Positions 38,225-44,363 of a stretch of DNA of 44,363 bases are shown one piece after another. This DNA is from a virus. The stretch spans positions 1-44,363 of the IMG/VR virus record IMGVR_UViG_3300001533_000797, one strand, 5' to 3'. A program made the position numbers and the translations under genes. How positions within the stretch are numbered: position 1 is the stretch's first letter; each line of letters begins with the position of its first letter. Under the pieces are notes generated by a model that saw nothing but the letters and a program-made list of their open reading frames with translations, was not told where the DNA came from and searched no databases.

Positions 38225-41200
38225 TACGCTTCACCTCCCTCAGGTCTTTAATGTTCGCGGTCATTACAATCTTGTTTCTTGCGGCCCGCTTCGACTCTCT
38301 TATTACGTAGTCTAATAGTGCGGCCTTTCTTTGATCGTCCATGTTATTGTATCCGGGAGTGTCTACAATTCTGGACAGTACGCTGTTGATTAGTTTGCTT
38401 GTCTCTTTCTGATACTCACTGTATCTATCGGAAGACAGTCTCCAGTTTCGGTTAAGTGTCCTGCTGATTCCACCAACAGTCACGCCTATTCTGTCCATCT
38501 CCTTTCTGATGTTCTTTCCAAGAGAACGCTCCACAAGCTGGCCGGCCTCTCGCTGTCTGGTAGCATCGAACGCGATGTTCCGCCTGTCGAATTGTGCTAT
38601 TCTTTCCTGCTCTTCTATCTGCGGTTTGTATTCACGCAAAGCGTTCTGAGCCCTAGGCCCTAGTTCTTCCCACTTCCTTCCAAATACATCTATTGCATAG
38701 TGATCTCTAAGGTCAGTAAGATCGTCCATCGATGTACGCTCGAACGTCTGGACACCTACTCCGTGGAAAGCCATGGGCAGTGCAGCGGCTGCAGTCTTCA
38801 TCCCCTCGGTACGATATGCTTCTACCGTATCCTGAATTACAAGAGGAGTTATCTTTTCTAGAGCATACTCAATGAACCCTTCTTTTGTCTTTACTCGGTC
38901 CGGAATGGGCTCACCTAAGAAGTCCTTGCCAGTCAGCATTTCGACAGTCAACCCCGCGGGAGGAGATAGCTTTGATTGTATGAATCTTCCGAAGACCTCA
39001 AGACGGTCCTTTGTGTATATCTCACCCGTCTTTGTAGACTTGCCCTGTGCTGTAAACAGCTGAGCCGCAGTGCGTGCTATCTGTTGACCTCCACCCCAGA
39101 TGTCAACGCGGGTTCTGCCCATTTGTATTTTGCCAAAATCTGAAGATCGTGGGTCTCTCTCTACTTTAGCCCCAGCAAGATGAGCCAAGAATAGAATTGT
39201 CATTCCTGCAGCAACGAAGGACACTAGTTCCTTAGCAAGAACCTTACTCGCAGGAGAAGCATTGCCCGTCGCGATGTCCGTAAGTGCCTTTACTGAATCA
39301 CCAATAAGCTGGAATCTGGACCACGAATAACGAGGAGCAAAGAAACCAATGTTTAAGTAGGGGCCGAACTTGTCCAGAAACTTACCAGTTCCTCGTCCGG
39401 TAGCATGGTTGATCATCTGTGCGTAGGTATTATAATCCCGCTTAGGTACTCCTTGTCCTTGCCAAGCCTCGGCCTGTGCATCGAATATACTTGCACGTAG
39501 ACTGTTCATTCCTACTGCAGCGGCACGTTCCGAAGCTCTTACAACTGCGCCCATAATTGGTATGTTAGTAGCGACCAGACTCAGATGAGATTCTTCTCTG
39601 CTGGTAAGGGGGCCCTCTAGTTCTGATTCAAACAAGGAAGTAGACTTTCTGAGTCTAGCATACTTGTTTGTAGCAAGTTCCTTCTTAGACATCTCTGCAT
39701 ATTCTGGAGAGAACATTGCCTTGTAGGATTTTACAAGAGCTTCAGACCACTTTACAGGATGTGCAAATGCCCCAAAGATTCCCTGCCTACCAAGAAGGGA
39801 GTTATCTGCAGTTGCAAGAAGAGTACGAGGAAGATTGATTACCTCTCTAAAATATCTCAGAATAGCAGGAGTAGTTGCAATGTCTTCTGCAAGAAGTAAG
39901 TTCTGTATACCTGCGTCAATACCCAATGCCCTAGACAGTAGTTTAAGTTCTGCCGGAGGGGGGATAAGTCCCTGCTCTAATTGGCTTACTGCACTCATTG
40001 CGTTCATGGATTCGAAAGTCTGAAGGTCTGAATGCAGTACTTTCACCTTGAGGTTCTTCCAATCCTGTGCGGAGAACGTATCCTCGCTCATAGGAACATA
40101 AACAGACTTTGGCATCTCTCCACGAATCATGGCCTTAGCAGCACGGTTTGCGGCCTCGGGGTCTAGTGTTTCATTCCACACTCTAGTCTTTTCTGCTTCT
40201 GCGGCGGCTGTTCTTTTGCCCCGTTCCTGTGTACGTTCAATTTCCGTGATCTTACGAATCTCAGCTACGTCTATCTTCTTAAAGGCTTCATCGAATCTAG
40301 ATATACTGCTGTCTATATCAGCACCAGTCTCTGCCTCGTACTGCACACCGGGGTCAATTTCTTTTCCCTCGATTACCATGTCAGCCTTCTGTGCCTTTGT
40401 AAGACCGTCTGGTCCCGGAGCAGTCTCGTCGATCTCAACGTCCTGCTGGGCAGGAGTATCTACAGGACCACCCTCGTTTTCTATCTCGTCTATCCATGGA
40501 ACAAGGGAGGTTCCTTTTTTCATTGAGGCGTCTGCAAGAGTACCAATGCCGGCGAAGAATCCGCCAATTAAAGCACCCGCGCCTGCTTCGGCAAGACGAC
40601 GTTCTGCGAAGCCTTCCTCGATTGGTTTTCCTCGGAGAAGCCTAGGGACTATCTCGCTTGTGGTTCCCTGAAGGGCCTCCTCAAGAGCCTCCTCTGCAGC
40701 ATTTCTAACAATGCGCATTCCGAACTTGCCACCGGCCTGAATAACCTTCTCCCATGATTTATTTCTGGCAGAAGTGGCGATTGATTTGAGAAGAACACCA
40801 CCGGTCTTTGTAGTACGCAACACGCTACCGACCTGTGCTACCTCGATAAGGGCATTCACGCCACCTACAATGTTTGCTTCTATATTGGCAGTGTCCTCAT
40901 CTGCTCCCGTATCAATAGCATTTCTGTATGCCTCTTCTCGCATGATAGAGAATGATGCCAAGCCTGCGCCGAGTTTTGCCCCAAGTCCCGTAAGTCCAGC
41001 GACCCCAGTAGCCGCAGCACCAACACCACCAACAGCAGCACCGGCGTAACCACCGGCCATCGCAGCTGCCATATACGGAACTGTAGTGCCGACTAAGGAT
41101 GCAAACTTATCCATAGTATCTGGGTCGTCTTCTGGTCTTAGGTCTTCTCTGCTGCCCTCTTGACCAGCCCACACCGCAATGTCCGCGGCGTGTTGTCCTA

Positions 41201-41423
41201 TCCACCCAGCACCTACCTCTTTTCTAATGTCGTCTTCTGGCAGTGCGTATGCGGATAGTTTTCTGATACTGGTTGCTGACAGGTCCACAATATTGTAGAA
41301 CGACTTCTCCATTGAGACAATAAGATTCTCAAAGGCCGTCCTGTCTAGGCCGGCTACTTGTTCCTCAGCCTCTTCCATTGTAACATTCGGGTTATTGCTA
41401 GGTAAGTTACTGAATCTCCCCAC
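38211..41423 (-). CDS. Large internal virion protein (1070 aa)
   Basis: GTG 41423 follows AGGAGACAGAC. This is a large, mainly helical protein. A Gly/Ala-rich membrane-active stretch (MAAAMAGGYAGAAVGGVGAA, about 110-140) and a second one (AGAGALIGGFFAGIGTLA, about 275-295) lie in the first third. A hydrophobic helix (ELVSFVAAGMTILFLAHLAG) lies near residue 730. Giant proteins of this kind in short-tailed phages are ejected with DNA and line the channel through the envelope. No lytic transglycosylase motif is recognised. The position with the 373-aa protein matches an internal-core operon. Confidence 0.7.
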   Translation of the reverse strand: MGRFSNLPSNNPNVTMEEAEEQVAGLDRTAFENLIVSMEKSFYNIVDLSATSIRKLSAYALPEDDIRKEVGAGWIGQHAADIAVWAGQEGSREDLRPEDDPDTMDKFASLVGTTVPYMAAAMAGGYAGAAVGGVGAAATGVAGLTGLGAKLGAGLASFSIMREEAYRNAIDTGADEDTANIEANIVGGVNALIEVAQVGSVLRTTKTGGVLLKSIATSARNKSWEKVIQAGGKFGMRIVRNAAEEALEEALQGTTSEIVPRLLRGKPIEEGFAERRLAEAGAGALIGGFFAGIGTLADASMKKGTSLVPWIDEIENEGGPVDTPAQQDVEIDETAPGPDGLTKAQKADMVIEGKEIDPGVQYEAETGADIDSSISRFDEAFKKIDVAEIRKITEIERTQERGKRTAAAEAEKTRVWNETLDPEAANRAAKAMIRGEMPKSVYVPMSEDTFSAQDWKNLKVKVLHSDLQTFESMNAMSAVSQLEQGLIPPPAELKLLSRALGIDAGIQNLLLAEDIATTPAILRYFREVINLPRTLLATADNSLLGRQGIFGAFAHPVKWSEALVKSYKAMFSPEYAEMSKKELATNKYARLRKSTSLFESELEGPLTSREESHLSLVATNIPIMGAVVRASERAAAVGMNSLRASIFDAQAEAWQGQGVPKRDYNTYAQMINHATGRGTGKFLDKFGPYLNIGFFAPRYSWSRFQLIGDSVKALTDIATGNASPASKVLAKELVSFVAAGMTILFLAHLAGAKVERDPRSSDFGKIQMGRTRVDIWGGGQQIARTAAQLFTAQGKSTKTGEIYTKDRLEVFGRFIQSKLSPPAGLTVEMLTGKDFLGEPIPDRVKTKEGFIEYALEKITPLVIQDTVEAYRTEGMKTAAAALPMAFHGVGVQTFERTSMDDLTDLRDHYAIDVFGRKWEELGPRAQNALREYKPQIEEQERIAQFDRRNIAFDATRQREAGQLVERSLGKNIRKEMDRIGVTVGGISRTLNRNWRLSSDRYSEYQKETSKLINSVLSRIVDTPGYNNMDDQRKAALLDYVIRESKRAARNKIVMTANIKDLREVKRNGTG

Positions 41424-41435
41424 GTCTGTCTCCTA

Positions 41436-42557
41436 TTAGAACCATCCCGGAAATCTTGTCGGCGGATTATGTACGTAGCCCGGAGCACTTCTAGCCGGGG
41501 TCGCCGCAACAGAAGTCATCGTATCCGTGTTCGGAGCATTCTTTTTCCTGATGTCCTCAATCAGCTTCCTTAGCTTCTTTCCATTCCTGTCCTCAATTGC
41601 ATCCCGGAGGCTTTGCTTATCTTCATTGGATACCGAAAAACTACTTACTAAGGAGGTTGCGTCCTTAACAACATCCTCAAATGTATTGGTCATTCTGGCT
41701 TGCGGTGCAAATGGAATATCAAAGGAGGGATCAGGAATTAGAGCCCTATTGATCAGTTCCTGTTGTCTTCGTGCCTTCTGATCTGCTTGAATAATCTCTG
41801 CCGCCATTTTCATCTCAGCCGGATTATTATTCTTGACGATGTTTCTTAGTTCTGTCTTCTCCTCGTCGGGAAGATCAGCAGTAGAAAGATGTTCTACTAT
41901 TGTAGTGGCGTATGGATTCGATACAACCCCCGCCTTTTTCTGCGAGGTAGGACGAATCCTGTTCCACTCTTCTTGTACGGCTTCCTGATTAACCGGAGGT
42001 CTAGTATTGTCATAGAACTCCTCTCCGTTTATCGTCATTATCGGGCCACCTTCTTGTATGAGATCGTCTTCTCCGCTCGGAAACAGACCACTCAAATCAT
42101 CTCCGGTCTGATGGGGCACAGCTGGCTGGTCCATAAGAGTTCGGATTCTGTAGGTATCATAGGTCTTCTGGCTAATTTCTTTATTCTCAAGAGCCATACG
42201 AAGGGCGTCTAATTTTCTCTGCCTCTCCTGCTTTATCTTTAACTCTGCCTGAAGATTCGCCTCGAAGTCAACTTCCTTGCGTGCTTGAATCAGGTCAAAA
42301 TCATGACGAGCACCTAGCTCCATCTTTTCCTGCTCCCACGCCATTGCCCTTTTCTGGGACTCCGTACTCATCCACGAACTGAATTCAGCAAGTTCCTTGC
42401 GGGCCTGTATTTCTGTGTCAAGACGTCGCTGTGCGGCAGACTGTTGCATCAGTTGCATGGCCATTTGCTGATTTCTATCAGCGGCCTCTCTCCGTGCTTG
42501 CGCCTGTCCGGCCTGAATACCAAGCTGGGCATAGTCGCTAACGTCTCCATAAGTCAC
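41436..42557 (-). CDS. Internal virion/coiled-coil protein (373 aa)
   Basis: Residues 1-150 are continuous coiled coil (QAGQAQARREAADRNQQM, LDALRMALENKEISQKTYDT). The second half has Pro-rich and acidic linkers and a helix bundle (LSTADLPDEEKTELRNIVKN). It precedes the 1070-aa protein, as expected for a partner core protein. The start codon is GTG 42557. Its usual late-gene ribosome site is missing: the nearest strong purine run ends 14 or more bases away, inside the end of the HNH gene. This hints at disturbance by the HNH insertion. Confidence 0.65.
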   Translation of the reverse strand: MTYGDVSDYAQLGIQAGQAQARREAADRNQQMAMQLMQQSAAQRRLDTEIQARKELAEFSSWMSTESQKRAMAWEQEKMELGARHDFDLIQARKEVDFEANLQAELKIKQERQRKLDALRMALENKEISQKTYDTYRIRTLMDQPAVPHQTGDDLSGLFPSGEDDLIQEGGPIMTINGEEFYDNTRPPVNQEAVQEEWNRIRPTSQKKAGVVSNPYATTIVEHLSTADLPDEEKTELRNIVKNNNPAEMKMAAEIIQADQKARRQQELINRALIPDPSFDIPFAPQARMTNTFEDVVKDATSLVSSFSVSNEDKQSLRDAIEDRNGKKLRKLIEDIRKKNAPNTDTMTSVAATPARSAPGYVHNPPTRFPGWF

Positions 42558-42570
42558 CCTGATTGCGATG

Positions 42571-43113
42571 TTACACCTCTCTTTCGTGTACTATTGCATG
42601 GCAGTTCCTACAGAGTACCACACACTTTCTGGCCTCTGTTACGAACATTTTCTTATTTGAAAGATTGAACCCCGCTCCTGCTATTGTACTAAGATGTCCC
42701 TCTTTAGCGGAAGAATCAACGTGATGAAAACAATATATTGATGGATGATTAAGGTCTAAAATACCACACTCACTACAACCTCCGCACCGCTTAACAAATA
42801 ACAATTTAAAGGAGTTCCATCTCTGTCTCCTGCGCTTGTTATTTTTACCCCCCTCTTTCTTCCAGCACGTCACACAAAAATTTGTCCTCTGTATTCTATC
42901 CTTCCGGACGCATACTTTCCTATCAACTATATCAAAACTCTTTCCACACTTTATGCACTCTCCGACCAACTTACTTCTTCCTGTGAAGGGAGTAGGCGGG
43001 GCGGAGTCCAGTCTTGGTTTTCTTTTCCCAGACATCAGAATCCTATTCTTCCCTCCTGCTTTTTGTCGTCTGGCCGTTAAAGCCTCTTCCGCAGTTACGA
43101 GGTTAATCGCCAC
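42571..43113 (-). CDS. HNH homing-type endonuclease (180 aa)
   Basis: GTG 43113 follows AGGAG. A zinc ribbon (CIKCGKSF about 52, CVTCWKKEG about 78) precedes the HNH core: CGGCSECGILDLNHPSIYCFHHVD (about 108-131) and CVVLCRNCHAIVHERE (about 163-178). The His-rich FHHVD and CxxC ... CHAIVH are the active-site and zinc ligands. Free-standing HNH genes spread themselves by cutting uninfected relatives. It separates the fibre gene from the core-protein genes, where no such gene is needed, so it is probably an insertion. Confidence 0.85.
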   Translation of the reverse strand: MAINLVTAEEALTARRQKAGGKNRILMSGKRKPRLDSAPPTPFTGRSKLVGECIKCGKSFDIVDRKVCVRKDRIQRTNFCVTCWKKEGGKNNKRRRQRWNSFKLLFVKRCGGCSECGILDLNHPSIYCFHHVDSSAKEGHLSTIAGAGFNLSNKKMFVTEARKCVVLCRNCHAIVHEREV

Positions 43114-43125
43114 GTTTGTCTCCTA

Positions 43126-44363
43126 TTAGTTAAAGTGTAATACACATCTCGCAAGGATATGAGTTCCTGCCCCGCCCGCTGCTGCCGTTTCAATACAATG
43201 TCCGACCTCTTGGAAGTGAGTCGGAGCCTCTACTGGGTCCGGGTTAGTAGCGTCTGCGTATCCTGCCTCAGAGTCGGAGGTCTGTACCCAATTCCCTCTA
43301 GTTGCCGCAGTGTTATCTTCCATAGCAACGTCTGCTATTCCAGCAACAACTACCCATGCTTCAGAGCCGTCGGCTACTCCACTCTCTAAAAATACACCAA
43401 CGCACTCCTCATCTCCAGCAGCGACAAGAACAACAGCGTCATTAGTTGCTGTATCCGCCTTGACCAGCTGTCCGGCCACGGAAGCGGAACCCGTCTCGTT
43501 GGTCAGTTTGATCGCGTATCCACCAATTTCTGTTAATTTAGATTTTGCTGCAGCAGCGGGAGCGTCATAATACGGCATCCAACGATCAGTGCCGTTTATT
43601 TTAATTTTGGTGAAGCCCTGAATTGAATTGCCCGCTGTCCACGTTGACAGATTCTTTGAAGCCCCGGCTTCCGACGTTCCCTCATAGTCCAGAAATGCGT
43701 AGTCCACGTCGGCCTGCACTAATCGCAGTGCAGGCATCGCCCCGGTCGATGACTCTTGATTAGAGGTCAGCTTCGCATCAGCTACTTTTTCACCGAGCGA
43801 CAATGTTTTTTTAATCCAGCTTGAGCCGCGAGAATTAAATCCTATTGCCTCGGCGGTTTCATCGGAAAATGACACGATGCCGCCGCCAGCAGCGTCCTCG
43901 CGGATGCGGAAAATCCGCCCTGTTCCAGAACTGCGATTAACAAACAAAACGTCAAGGGCAGCTCCGGGTGAATCAACTGTCAGCGTCCCATCAACAGTAG
44001 CACTGCCGCAATCTAATGTGCCGGACACGTCAAGATTAGTGAGCACGGACACATTGCCTGCCGTGCCAGTGATTTTGAAGATTTCTCCATTGTGGTCGTC
44101 CCGGATAGAAAAATCATCGTCTTGTACAAGAAGCATGTATTCGCCTATTGTACCGTCCGAATCGGCGGGAGTGCGGAGATAGGAGCCGCCGTATCCGGTA
44201 GCCCCGCCATAGAGGTACAGATAGCCGCGTGTCGTATCCTCTACGCCACAGCGAAGATGCCCGGCCGTCGTCTCTATGTTGCCGCTTGCAGTGATTTTTC
44301 CAGAGGTCAACAAATCCTGTGCGGCATTAGTCCAATCAATATGCTCATCAGAATCATAATTTA
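43126..44363 (-). CDS. Tail fibre protein, C-terminal part (continues from 1648)
   Basis: This is the C-terminal 380 residues or so of the fibre that begins at 1648. The region has beta-helix-like repeats (GEIFKITGTAGNVSVLTNLD, TVDGTLTVDSPG). It ends in a compact domain of the capsid-cement/DUF2190-like type seen at the ends of phage fibres (LTNETGSASVAGQLVKAD, EEC VGVFLESG, GTHILARCVLHFN). The tip would contact the host. The frame is open through 44363 and matches that from base 1, which confirms a single gene across the join. Confidence 0.85.
   Translation of the reverse strand, partial: NYDSDEHIDWTNAAQDLLTSGKITASGNIETTAGHLRCGVEDTTRGYLYLYGGATGYGGSYLRTPADSDGTIGEYMLLVQDDDFSIRDDHNGEIFKITGTAGNVSVLTNLDVSGTLDCGSATVDGTLTVDSPGAALDVLFVNRSSGTGRIFRIREDAAGGGIVSFSDETAEAIGFNSRGSSWIKKTLSLGEKVADAKLTSNQESSTGAMPALRLVQADVDYAFLDYEGTSEAGASKNLSTWTAGNSIQGFTKIKINGTDRWMPYYDAPAAAAKSKLTEIGGYAIKLTNETGSASVAGQLVKADTATNDAVVLVAAGDEECVGVFLESGVADGSEAWVVVAGIADVAMEDNTAATRGNWVQTSDSEAGYADATNPDPVEAPTHFQEVGHCIETAAAGGAGTHILARCVLHFN
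44268..44363. repeat. Terminal overlap, copy 2
   Basis: Identical to bases 1-96. Because it lies inside a continuous coding frame it marks where a circular assembly was opened. The unique genome length is 44,267 bp. Confidence 0.95.

Overview
This window is essentially a complete double-stranded DNA phage genome. The first 96 bases are repeated exactly as the last 96, and the minus-strand tail fibre gene reads in frame across the join. The sequence is therefore a closed contig with a unique length of about 44,267 bp, linearised inside that gene. The late genes include terminase, portal, scaffold and capsid genes, an adaptor, a nozzle-like protein and very large virion proteins. There is no sheath, tube or tape-measure gene, so a short-tailed (podovirus-like) particle is likely. 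I see no integrase, tRNA or single-subunit RNA polymerase. Purine-rich Shine-Dalgarno sites precede most genes and one protein has a lipobox, so the host is a bacterium, probably Gram-negative; I cannot name it.

The layout is two divergent arms. The late arm runs on the minus strand from about 16.7 kb down to 1, through the join, and on to about 38.05 kb. Its order is: zinc-ribbon protein, TerS, TerL, portal, a lipoprotein and small proteins, scaffold, major capsid, a second capsid-region protein, adaptor, small structural proteins, FN3-like protein, nozzle-like protein, coiled-coil protein, 929-aa fibre, HNH endonuclease, two internal-virion-like proteins (373 and 1070 aa) and an XhlA-like holin candidate. 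The early arm runs on the plus strand from about 17.28 to 38.0 kb: a sigma-region-4-like HTH protein, family A DNA polymerase, many small proteins, then SSB, DnaB-type helicase, primase, NinG/Rap, nucleotide-metabolism proteins, a metallophosphatase and an RNA ligase. The arms converge on a hairpin terminator at 38.03 kb.

The least ordinary parts are these. (1) A stretch of about 3 kb (21.05-24.06 kb) is poor in genes and carries many copies, in both orientations, of a short motif centred on TTATCGGAC/GTCCGATAA. (2) Six sites share the layout CGAACA-N15-CGTA and look like a phage-specific promoter family; the first lies just before the sigma-region-4-like gene. (3) A cassette at 24.9-28.35 kb holds four to five tandem, roughly 60-aa paralogues, a zinc-ribbon amidoligase, a class II glutamine amidotransferase and a 51-aa protein bearing only a radical-SAM-type CX3CX2C motif. 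This resembles a peptide-modification system. (4) The early arm also encodes a stomatin/SPFH protein and a signal-peptide-bearing trypsin-like protease, both unusual for a phage. I found no recognisable endolysin.
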